Below, piece by piece: positions 1-5,886 of a stretch of DNA of 6,645 nt. Within the stretch, counting starts at the first letter, position 1, and each line of letters begins with the position of its first letter. The DNA is from Betaproteobacteria bacterium (GTDB taxonomy: Bacteria > Pseudomonadota > Gammaproteobacteria > Burkholderiales > Burkholderiaceae_D): the NCBI GenBank assembly GCA_015655165.1, contig JAATFN010000266.1, forward strand, positions 1 to 6,645, given 5' to 3'. A model generated the notes under the pieces. That model was not told the origin of the DNA and made no database searches. It worked only from the letters and a program-made list of their open reading frames with translations. The translations under genes were made by a program, and so were the position numbers.

Positions 1-2
1 CC

Positions 3-2648
3 GTACACCGCTGGAAGGATCCGGTACTTGCTGCCTGCCAGCGTAACTATGTACTGGTAATTGCCGATTCATACACCCATTATGACTGGAATTTACCTGG
101 TGGTCAGCCAGGATCCCACCACCCTTTTGGGGCACTTGGCAATCCACGACCCAGTTCACGCCCGGTGCTGGAAAATGATCCGAATGTCATCACCTTCACC
201 AACAAGGTCGGTACATTTGAAAATCGCAGTAATCTGGCCTCATCTCCTACTGGAAGTTTCCAGCATGGCAGTTACTATATGTCCGGACTGGCATATTGGG
301 CAAACACCAACGATATCCGGAAAGATAAAAAAGTACGCGTGCAAACCTTTGTGGTCGACGTCGATGAAAACGGGGATGGCTCGTTGAATTCTTCACGCCA
401 GCCAAGAACCACGCAATTGTATCTGGCTGCCAAATATGGTGGTTTTAAAGATAAGAACAAAGACGGCAATCCGTTTGCAACGACCAATGGACAAGGAAAT
501 ACCGTCCATAACGATACCGAATGGAGCGACAATACACACAACAAACGCCCCCGCACCTATTTTCTTGCATCCGAACCGGGCAAGATGATCGATGGCATCC
601 AGAATGTCTTCTCTTTTATCAACAGCAACAATGGCGCCTTGTCGGGCAGTACCGCATCCAATACATTGATGACATCCAGTCAAAATAAATCGTATATTTT
701 TCAGTCTGGTTATGAGACACCCGAGTGGATTGGGACATTACGAAAACGTGAAGTTCTACGCAGTAACGATGGCAACATCACTATTGCCACTACTTCATTA
801 TGGGAAGCAGGTGAAGTATTAAATACAAAATCCCCTGATAGTCGGCATATTTATATAGGTCAATATGACCAAAATGGTTTTTTTGGTAGTACACCGTTTT
901 TATGGAGCAATTTAAACCAGGAGCAAAAGAATCTACTCAACACCATACCGTATACAACGGATAAGTATGACACGCTTGGTGAACAGCGCGTTAGCTTCCT
1001 ACGCGGAAAACGTGACGGGAATAACCTGTTTCGCACACAACCCTATTTATTGGGTGACATCGTCAATAGTTCGCCAGTATATGTGGGTGCGGCCTCATCA
1101 TACATCCAGGATAGTAGTTACCAAACTTTCTACACAAAATCGCTACAACGTAAACCTGCCATTTACGTGGGTGCCAATGATGGCATGCTGCATGCGTTCA
1201 ACGAAGAAAACGGTGATGAATTATTTGCCTACATTCCCGATGCAGTTGTCAACGATCTCGGCAAACTCACTTCCCCAAAATATGTGCATCATACTTACGT
1301 CGACGGTGGCATTGCTGTTGGTGAGGCACTGACTGCCAGCAACCAATGGAAGTCAGTATTGGTCGCTGGCATGGGTAGCAGTACACGCGGCGTCTTTGCG
1401 CTAGATGTCACTGATCCCGGGAATATGCCCAACACACCTGCCTTGTGGGAATTCACCAATAAAGATGATCCTGATATGGGACATGTCCTTGGTGCACCTG
1501 TCATCGCAAAATTCACGACACAGATCGCACAAAATGGTACGCCGACCTACCGTTATTTTGCCGTTGTTCCAAGTGGCCTGAACAATTATGGCAATGATAG
1601 TCAGAGCAACACGAATGGAGACAGTTTTATTTTTCTTCTGGCATTGGATAAGCATCCTGCTACCAAATGGGTACTGGGTAATAACTATTTCAAATGGAAA
1701 GCGCCGATCCAGAACCAGCATCTTAAAAATGGTCTGAGTACCCCTACTGTGGTGACATCAGCCCAGGGTGAGGTCCAATTTATTTATGCCGGTGACCTGC
1801 AAGGCCACTTATGGCGGTTCGATTTTTCCAAGGTGGCAAAAAACGTATCACTGGCACAGATTGTCAACAATCCTTCGTACAGACGTATCTTGTTTAGTGC
1901 GAGAGACAATCAAAACAATGCCCAGCCGATTACAACGCAGCCCAAGGTTGTCTATGGTACAGATGGCGGTTATATGGTGTTGTTCGGTACCGGTAAAAAT
2001 ATAGAATTCAACGATACGTCACCGTCGACATTTGGTACACAGTCTTTTTATGCATTACTTGATGACAAGATAAGCGGCATAGCAAATAGAGGGGCACTGG
2101 AAAAACGGGTAGCCGAAGTCATCTCCGGCGGAGAGAACCTGTTGATTCATGGCGCACTCTTTAATTATGGCAGTAGCGGCAATACAAAGCGGGGATGGTA
2201 TCTCGATTTTCCATCATCGCTATCCACCGGGGAACGCTCTGTGACAGAAGCCGTGACGTTATATGGGACCGTTTTTTTTAATACCTTAATTCCCAGTCAG
2301 GATTTATGTACAACAGGCAGCGGAAGGCAATACCAGCTGGATCTGTTAACCGGTTTAACCGCTTATAACAAACCTACCGGCAATCTGTCCCATATCGGTA
2401 TTTTAAGTGCACCGATCATATTCGAATCAAAAACGGATACCTCGAATCCTGATTCAACGGGTGGCACGACAACCAACGAATGGATCAATAATATTTCATT
2501 CGGTTCAGATGGCGGTTATGACAACGATGTCAATGTACCCGGATACATGAATAGCCAGCCTGAGAAACTCAATCCGCAAGATACCGGACGGCTCTCATGG
2601 CGAGAAATATTAAATTGGCAGGAATTAAGGCGCAACACCCAACCTTAG
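3..2648 (+). CDS. pilY1: PilY1/PilC-type type IV pilus tip adhesin, 5'-truncated by window edge
   Basis: The frame is open from base 3 to the TAG at 2646-2648, giving 881 visible residues; the true start and N-terminal part (signal peptide, vWA-like region) lie outside the window. PilY1 is a large secreted or pilus-tip protein needed with minor pilins for pilus assembly, adhesion and twitching. Visible family marks, in order: CQRNYVLVIADSYTHYDWNLPG-like segment near 38-105; DVDENGDG, an EF-hand-like loop (357-380); LYLAAKYGGF followed by a second Asp/Asn loop, DKNKDGN (450-470); then the C-terminal beta-propeller with LLGDIVNSSPVYVG (about 1047-1090), AIYVGANDGMLHAFN (about 1159-1203), YVDGGIAVGEA (about 1297-1329), MGSSTRGVFALDVTDP (about 1372-1419), YAGDLQGHLWRFD (1785-1823) and the closing GRLSWREILNWQEL (about 2586-2627). 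The propeller loop before YAGDLQG lacks the usual calcium-ligand acids. There is no RGD tripeptide. T7 (878-884) and T8 (2272-2279) runs lie in the coding sequence. Family assignment is firm; the exact adhesive ligand is unknown. Confidence 0.94.
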   Translation, partial: VHRWKDPVLAACQRNYVLVIADSYTHYDWNLPGGQPGSHHPFGALGNPRPSSRPVLENDPNVITFTNKVGTFENRSNLASSPTGSFQHGSYYMSGLAYWANTNDIRKDKKVRVQTFVVDVDENGDGSLNSSRQPRTTQLYLAAKYGGFKDKNKDGNPFATTNGQGNTVHNDTEWSDNTHNKRPRTYFLASEPGKMIDGIQNVFSFINSNNGALSGSTASNTLMTSSQNKSYIFQSGYETPEWIGTLRKREVLRSNDGNITIATTSLWEAGEVLNTKSPDSRHIYIGQYDQNGFFGSTPFLWSNLNQEQKNLLNTIPYTTDKYDTLGEQRVSFLRGKRDGNNLFRTQPYLLGDIVNSSPVYVGAASSYIQDSSYQTFYTKSLQRKPAIYVGANDGMLHAFNEENGDELFAYIPDAVVNDLGKLTSPKYVHHTYVDGGIAVGEALTASNQWKSVLVAGMGSSTRGVFALDVTDPGNMPNTPALWEFTNKDDPDMGHVLGAPVIAKFTTQIAQNGTPTYRYFAVVPSGLNNYGNDSQSNTNGDSFIFLLALDKHPATKWVLGNNYFKWKAPIQNQHLKNGLSTPTVVTSAQGEVQFIYAGDLQGHLWRFDFSKVAKNVSLAQIVNNPSYRRILFSARDNQNNAQPITTQPKVVYGTDGGYMVLFGTGKNIEFNDTSPSTFGTQSFYALLDDKISGIANRGALEKRVAEVISGGENLLIHGALFNYGSSGNTKRGWYLDFPSSLSTGERSVTEAVTLYGTVFFNTLIPSQDLCTTGSGRQYQLDLLTGLTAYNKPTGNLSHIGILSAPIIFESKTDTSNPDSTGGTTTNEWINNISFGSDGGYDNDVNVPGYMNSQPEKLNPQDTGRLSWREILNWQELRRNTQP

Positions 2649-2652
2649 GAGG
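2647..2652 (+). promoter_or_regulatory. Strong Shine-Dalgarno AGGAGG for pilE, overlapping the pilY1 stop codon
   Basis: AGGAGG at 2647-2652 shares its first two bases with the TAG stop of pilY1 (2646-2648). It lies 5 nt before the ATG at 2658 and 8 nt before the ATG at 2661, so it supports either of the two adjacent pilE starts. The overlap suggests that ribosomes ending pilY1 translation are close to the pilE initiation site, so the two products may be translationally coupled (inference). Confidence 0.85.
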
Positions 2653-2657
2653 CAAGC

Positions 2658-3116
2658 ATGATGCGTTTGAATCGTGGCTTTACTTTAATCGAACTCATGA
2701 TTGTGATCGCCATTATCGGCATTCTTGCCAGTATTGCGTATCCCTCCTATCAAAGTTCGATTCTCAAAACACGCCGTGCCGAAGGTAAATCAGCCTTGAT
2801 GCAATTAATGATGGCACAAGAGCGCTATTATTCTCAGCACAATACCTATATGGCATTTACTGCCGACCCGACTGAAAAAAACTTCAAATGGTTCTCGGGC
2901 GACACCGATAAATCCAGCTTTTACGAACTCTCGGCGCAAGCATGTCTGGGTACTGCCATTGAAGATTGCGTGATTGTCAGTGCCACGCCTGGTGGGGAGT
3001 TTGTCAATCGTTCATTCAAAGATGCTGTCTGCCAGACATTGACATTAAATAGCCGGGGACAAAAAGGCGCTGCGGGCAAGACAATCCCGGATTCACCCCA
3101 AGAGTGCTGGCAATGA
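2658..3116 (+). CDS. pilE: Minor type IV pilin PilE
   Basis: This encodes a 152-residue class III prepilin. The leader MMRLNRG ends in Gly7, the expected PilD cleavage site. Mature Phe1 (residue 8) and Glu5 (residue 12) follow in [20 protein letters not shown], the N-methylated hydrophobic helix that anchors the pilin and packs in the fibre. [15 protein letters not shown] is typical of the PilE/ComP-like minor pilin group. Cysteines 96, 104, 125 and 150 lie in the globular domain; the last two bracket a C-x-T-L-T-L...E-C-W C-terminal segment that usually forms a disulfide-bounded loop. The length is normal. Two adjacent ATGs (2658, 2661) are possible; the second gives a six-residue leader with better SD spacing. 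It sits directly between pilY1 and a GspH-like gene, matching a minor-pilin operon, so it is probably a tip/priming component rather than the major pilin. Confidence 0.93.
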   Translation: MMRLNRGFTLIELMIVIAIIGILASIAYPSYQSSILKTRRAEGKSALMQLMMAQERYYSQHNTYMAFTADPTEKNFKWFSGDTDKSSFYELSAQACLGTAIEDCVIVSATPGGEFVNRSFKDAVCQTLTLNSRGQKGAAGKTIPDSPQECWQ

Positions 3117-3688
3117 AAATACAACCAGCGAAAGCGACAATCGGCACACGCGGCTTTACATTGCTTGAACTGGTCGCGGTCTTGTCGATTGCAGCAATTT
3201 TACTGTCTATTGGTGTCCCCAATTTTTATGGATTTATCCAGAATCAACGTATCGTCACCATTACTAATGATTTCTTTTATGCATTGAATCTGACACGCTC
3301 CGAAGCATTAAAACGCGGGCAACGTGTTGATCTGGTCCCCATTTCCAGACAAGACTGGTCACAAGGCTGGATGATCTTTTTAAATCAGGATAACCTCAAA
3401 GAACGACGTGCTGATGATAAAACCAGCGTCATATTTGAACATGCGTTAACGGTCAACGGACTTGACATCAAAACACAGCTCACCGACAACAGTCATCAAT
3501 ATATCGCTTACAATGGTACCGGTCGCTCGCATACAGATCAGAATGCACAGCAACCCCAGTTGGGCGTATGGCAATTTACCCTCAACAAACAAATCAGACT
3601 GGTAAAAGTAGGTTTTCTGGGCCGGCCGCGGGTGTGTAACCCGGTTGCTGACCCTAAAACCTGCCAATTCAACAATACAACCGATTGA
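3113..3688 (+). CDS. gspH: GspH/FimT family minor pseudopilin
   Basis: From the ATG at 3113 this is a 191-residue prepilin. The 14-residue leader ends TIGTRG, followed by [20 protein letters not shown] with Glu5 of the mature protein at residue 19. Next comes the amphipathic extension [13 protein letters not shown] and an [16 protein letters not shown] segment, diagnostic for the GspH/FimT family (usual form: saL.lARSEAiKRg..V). [12 protein letters not shown] and a C-terminal Cys pair ([11 protein letters not shown]) are also typical. The start overlaps the pilE stop by 4 nt (ATGA), implying translational coupling. A GTG at 3104 in the same frame is possible but lacks that coupling and a better ribosome site. 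The role is probably as an accessory minor pilin of the type IV pilus tip complex. A type II secretion GspH is less likely given the neighbours. Confidence 0.88.
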   Translation: MKIQPAKATIGTRGFTLLELVAVLSIAAILLSIGVPNFYGFIQNQRIVTITNDFFYALNLTRSEALKRGQRVDLVPISRQDWSQGWMIFLNQDNLKERRADDKTSVIFEHALTVNGLDIKTQLTDNSHQYIAYNGTGRSHTDQNAQQPQLGVWQFTLNKQIRLVKVGFLGRPRVCNPVADPKTCQFNNTTD

Positions 3689-3689
3689 T

Positions 3690-3707
3690 CAGGTCACACA
3701 TGACCTG
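3690..3707 (+). repeat. Hairpin at the pilin/ribD junction
   Basis: CAGGTCA (3690-3696) and TGACCTG (3701-3707) form a perfect 7-bp stem with a CACA loop, starting 2 nt after the gspH stop. No U-tract follows, so it is not a canonical intrinsic terminator. A further GGTCA at 3712-3716 repeats the left half-site, and an 11-nt palindrome, GACATGATGTC (3722-3732), sits directly before the ribD ATG. The element could be an mRNA-stability hairpin, a weak attenuator or a protein-binding site; the sequence alone does not decide. Confidence 0.6.
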
Positions 3708-3732
3708 GCTCGGTCAAGTCGGACATGATGTC

Positions 3733-4827
3733 ATGAAAGCGGATACACAAGATTTACAAGCAATGACAGAAGCACTTGAACAGGCGCGTTTAGGCATGTT
3801 CACAACAACACCTAACCCGCGTGTGGGCTGTGTGTTGATGAAAGACGGCATCGTCATCGGACGTGGTTTCACGCAACCTCCAGGGGGTAACCATGCTGAA
3901 ATTCAGGCACTGGAGAATGCCCGTGCCAATGGTTACGACCCTAAAGGCGCCACAGCTTATGTAACACTTGAACCTTGCAGTCATTTCGGACGTACACCAC
4001 CTTGTGCCAACAGACTGGTCGATGAAGGCATTCGCCGTGTTGTATCTGCCATCACCGACCCCAATCCACAAGTTGCCGGTAAAGGTTTGGCCATACTGAA
4101 ATCTGCAGGTATTGCAGTTCAAAATGGCCTGATGCAAGAACAGGCCTATGAAATGAACATCGGTTTTTTCACGCGCATGCATTATGGCAAACCTTGGGTA
4201 CGCTTAAAAACAGCGATCAGCTTCGACAGTAAAACAGCCCTGCACAATGGCCAAAGCCAATGGATTACTGGCCAGGCGGCCAGAGATGATGGCCATGCCT
4301 GGCGTGCGCGTGCGTGCGCGATCTTAACCGGCATAGGTACAGTCAGAGACGATGACCCACAATTAACTGTACGTGCAGTAAAGACACCCCGCCAGCCACA
4401 GCGTATCGTATTGGACAGCAACCTCGAGATCGATCCTGCCGCAGAAATACTGAAAGGTGGCAGTACGTGGATTGTGACTGCCTCCACCAATACACAAAAA
4501 ATTTCTCGCCTGGAAAACTTGGGCGCGCAAATCATTTATTTACCGAATAATCAGGGCAAGATTGATTTACCGGCATTGATGCAAGAACTTGGCAAACGCC
4601 AGATTAATGAATTACACGTTGAAGCCGGTGCACGTTTGAATACGGCATTGATTCAAGCAGGGTGTGTTGATGAACTATTAGTTTATATTGCCCCATTACT
4701 CTTGGGGGACGCCCGTCAGATGTTCAATTTACCCGCCCTTGATAAACTCGATGACGCCCTTAGGTTACAATTTCACGAAGTCATGCAAATCGGCGAAGAT
4801 TTGCGTATTCTTGCAAGATTCCAATAG
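3733..4827 (+). CDS. ribD: Bifunctional RibD: diaminohydroxyphosphoribosylaminopyrimidine deaminase / 5-amino-6-(5-phosphoribosylamino)uracil reductase
   Basis: RibD performs the second and third steps of riboflavin synthesis from GTP: zinc-dependent pyrimidine deamination, then NADPH-dependent reduction of the ribose side chain, in the cytosol. From the ATG at 3733 it is 364 residues, close to the 367 of E. coli RibD. The deaminase domain (about 1-145) has TTTPNPRVGCV, the zinc/catalytic motif H54-A-E56 in GGNHAEIQAL, and zinc ligands C82 and C91 in EPCSHFGRTPPC. The reductase domain (from about 154) shows KPWVRLKTAISFDSKTA, a QSQWITG motif, ILTGIGTVRDDDPQLTVR, RIVLDSNLEI and VEAGARLNTALIQAG. 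Starts at TTG 3685 and ATG 3700 would add an unneeded N-terminal extension; ATG 3763 would cut the first helix. The ribosome site for 3733 is weak, so the start is chosen by length. ribE follows after 22 nt. All key residues are present, so it should be functional. Confidence 0.95.
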   Translation: MKADTQDLQAMTEALEQARLGMFTTTPNPRVGCVLMKDGIVIGRGFTQPPGGNHAEIQALENARANGYDPKGATAYVTLEPCSHFGRTPPCANRLVDEGIRRVVSAITDPNPQVAGKGLAILKSAGIAVQNGLMQEQAYEMNIGFFTRMHYGKPWVRLKTAISFDSKTALHNGQSQWITGQAARDDGHAWRARACAILTGIGTVRDDDPQLTVRAVKTPRQPQRIVLDSNLEIDPAAEILKGGSTWIVTASTNTQKISRLENLGAQIIYLPNNQGKIDLPALMQELGKRQINELHVEAGARLNTALIQAGCVDELLVYIAPLLLGDARQMFNLPALDKLDDALRLQFHEVMQIGEDLRILARFQ

Positions 4828-4849
4828 CTTTTATCAGGATGATCCAATC

Positions 4850-5467
4850 ATGTTTACAGGTATTATTGCTGCAGTGGGCAACATCACTTCCATTCACCCA
4901 TTGGGTACGACTGCCGACGCTGGTGTGCGTTTAACCATTCATGCTGGTGGCCTGCCAATGGAAGATGTTGCCTTGGGTGACTCCATTGCCTTAAACGGTG
5001 CATGCATGACTGTGATCGAAAAAACACCCGACGGTTTTACTGTCGATGTCTCCCGCGAAAGTCTGAACTTGACGGTCGGTCTTGACCAGTTGAGTGAAGT
5101 CAATCTGGAAAAAGCATTAACACTTTCGGAACGCCTGGGCGGGCATCTTGTCTCCGGTCACGTTGATGGTTTGGGCACAGTGCAGTCATTCTTGCCAGTG
5201 GGTGAATCATGGGAATTGGTTATTGCCGCACCTAAAGCACTGGCCAAATATCTTGCCTACAAAGGTTCGATTGTTGTCAACGGTGTGTCGTTGACCGTCA
5301 ACCGTATTGACGACCGGGCAGATAGTTGCCATTTTTCAATCAACCTCATTCCCCATACGATTGAAGTGACCACATTGCGTCATTTGAAAGCTGGTAGCAA
5401 GGTTAATCTGGAAATCGACATGATTGCCCGGTATGTTGAGAGAATGCTGTCCACATCTCATCATTGA
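4850..5467 (+). CDS. ribE: Riboflavin synthase, alpha subunit
   Basis: Riboflavin synthase (EC 2.5.1.9) dismutates two 6,7-dimethyl-8-ribityllumazine molecules into riboflavin and a pyrimidinedione, the last step of the pathway. The 205-residue protein begins MFTGIIAAVGNI, the near-invariant start of this family. It has the expected two tandem lumazine-binding barrels: the first (about 1-97) with SIALNGACMTV (45-55), DVSRESLNLT and the linker GGHLVSGHVDG (97-107); the second (about 98-195) with GSIVVNGVSLTVN (139-151), FSINLIPHT and the trimerising tail EIDMIARYVERML. The start ATG 4850 is fixed by the conserved N terminus; AGGA at 4836-4839 serves as ribosome site. An in-frame open stretch extends further upstream into ribD, but it is not conserved in character. 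No ribBA or ribH follows, unlike many betaproteobacterial rib clusters. In some organisms this gene is called ribC. Confidence 0.97.
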   Translation: MFTGIIAAVGNITSIHPLGTTADAGVRLTIHAGGLPMEDVALGDSIALNGACMTVIEKTPDGFTVDVSRESLNLTVGLDQLSEVNLEKALTLSERLGGHLVSGHVDGLGTVQSFLPVGESWELVIAAPKALAKYLAYKGSIVVNGVSLTVNRIDDRADSCHFSINLIPHTIEVTTLRHLKAGSKVNLEIDMIARYVERMLSTSHH

Positions 5468-5529
5468 TCATTTATCAAACATATCAACAAGTTATAAAAA
5501 AATTCATTCTCAACACTTCTCGTCTCAAA

Positions 5530-5579
5530 TGATACCGTCGTACTGACGGTATTACGACGCAATAAACAGCATACCGTCA
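5530..5579. repeat. Overlapping inverted/direct repeats able to form three alternative hairpins
   Basis: ATACCGTC occurs at 5532-5539 and again at 5571-5578, with its reverse complement GACGGTAT at 5545-5552. Stem A pairs 5532-5539 with 5545-5552 (8 bp, 5-nt loop; extended by a G-T and a T-A pair to 5530/5554). Stem B pairs TGACGGTAT (5544-5552) with ATACCGTCA (5571-5579), 9 bp. Stem C pairs CGTCGTA (5536-5542) with TACGACG (5553-5559), 7 bp. Stem A is mutually exclusive with both B and C. No U-tract follows any stem, so they are not classic terminators. Possible roles are operator half-sites, an RNA switch or a dispersed repeat element; none is proven. Confidence 0.75.
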
Positions 5580-5594
5580 TACCAATTACCAATC

Positions 5595-5600
5595 TATAAA
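5595..5600 (+). promoter_or_regulatory. Possible -10 box TATAAA (weak)
   Basis: TATAAA differs from the sigma-70 -10 consensus at one base. The region 16-18 nt upstream has no TTGACA-like hexamer; instead the second ATACCGTC copy (5571-5578) occupies the -35 area. This would fit an activator- or repressor-controlled promoter for downstream genes, but an isolated AT-rich hexamer is also common by chance. Confidence 0.25.
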
Positions 5601-5639
5601 ATCCGCTACGCAGCTACTCAAAATGACTGATCGTGATAG

Positions 5640-5885
5640 TTTAATATCTGCATATCGCCACGTCTGGAACCAAAACATGGCGCTTTGGCGGTCAGCGATC
5701 TTCCTAAGTGAAATTAGCCGATTAATGAGGCAGTGCGTCGTGGATTAGCATTACCGATGATGTGCGGCGCAGTCGGCTCCACTTATATGGAGGGATTTCA
5801 ATACATGCATTTATTTTTATCGGGCAACCGGTGCTGTTGTTCAACTTTGAATGTGTTTCTGTTTAAAGCGGTGAAAGAAAATTGA
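5640..5885 (+). pseudogene. Interrupted coding-like frame, possible remnant of a gene partnered with the downstream one
   Basis: In the frame ending at TGA 5883-5885, a protein-like translation runs PRLEPKHGALAVSDLPK, then TGA (5709), one codon, TAG (5715), then PINEAVRRGLALPMMCGAV and onward to KAVKEN. The uninterrupted 3' part has ATGs at 5757 and 5760 (42-43 residues) and at 5805 (26 residues). The ATG at 5805 is preceded by GGAGGG (5789-5794) at a rather long 10-nt spacing. The frame ends 1 nt before the ATG of the 186-residue gene, a spacing typical of co-translated pairs. I do not recognise the protein. It may be the decayed 3' end of a larger gene, a real small gene, or chance; the composition only mildly suggests coding. 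Confidence 0.3.
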
Positions 5886-5886
5886 T

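Larger units (their letters stand above)
5468..5886. other. Intergenic region between ribE and the 186-aa gene
   Basis: These 419 bases hold no intact gene that I can support. The left third is AT-rich just after ribE and contains a weak TTGAT/ATCAA inverted repeat over the ribE stop (5464-5478), with no good terminator for ribE. The middle holds the palindrome cluster at 5530-5579 and a TATAAA box at 5595-5600 without a recognisable -35. The right part carries an interrupted coding-like frame, listed separately. No tRNA, insertion-sequence ends or CRISPR repeats are visible. Confidence 0.7.

Noticed and set aside
61..387. 108-aa open frame on the + strand near the left edge
   Set aside because: It overlaps the PilY1 frame, which shows clear family motifs through the same bases; this is an out-of-frame shadow.
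3462..3467. Perfect TTGACA hexamer inside gspH as a promoter for ribDE
   Set aside because: No -10-like hexamer lies at 16-18 nt spacing (the sequence there is GACAAC-like).
3509..3514. TACAAT inside gspH as a -10 box for ribDE
   Set aside because: The upstream -35 position matches the consensus at only about 3 of 6 bases; not enough to call a promoter.
3685..3732. TTG (3685) or ATG (3700) as ribD start
   Set aside because: They would add 16 or 11 residues with no RibD family counterpart; the ATG at 3733 gives the normal family length.
4268..4283. CTGGCC-AGGC-GGCCAG inverted repeat in ribD
   Set aside because: A short GC-rich palindrome within conserved coding sequence; no other sign of function.
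4688..4849. Upstream extension of the ribE frame into ribD
   Set aside because: Riboflavin synthase begins MFTGII at 4850; the extension is an accidental open stretch overlapping ribD.
5464..5478. TTGAT-n5-ATCAA inverted repeat at the ribE stop as terminator
   Set aside because: The 5-bp AT-rich stem is too weak and no U-run follows on the plus strand.
5677..5748. 23-codon frame from ATG 5677 to TAG 5746
   Set aside because: Very short, no convincing ribosome site and no recognisable feature; likely chance.
5468..5886. Insertion sequence, tRNA or CRISPR in the long intergenic region
   Set aside because: No transposase fragments, terminal repeats with target duplications, cloverleaf or regularly spaced repeats were seen.
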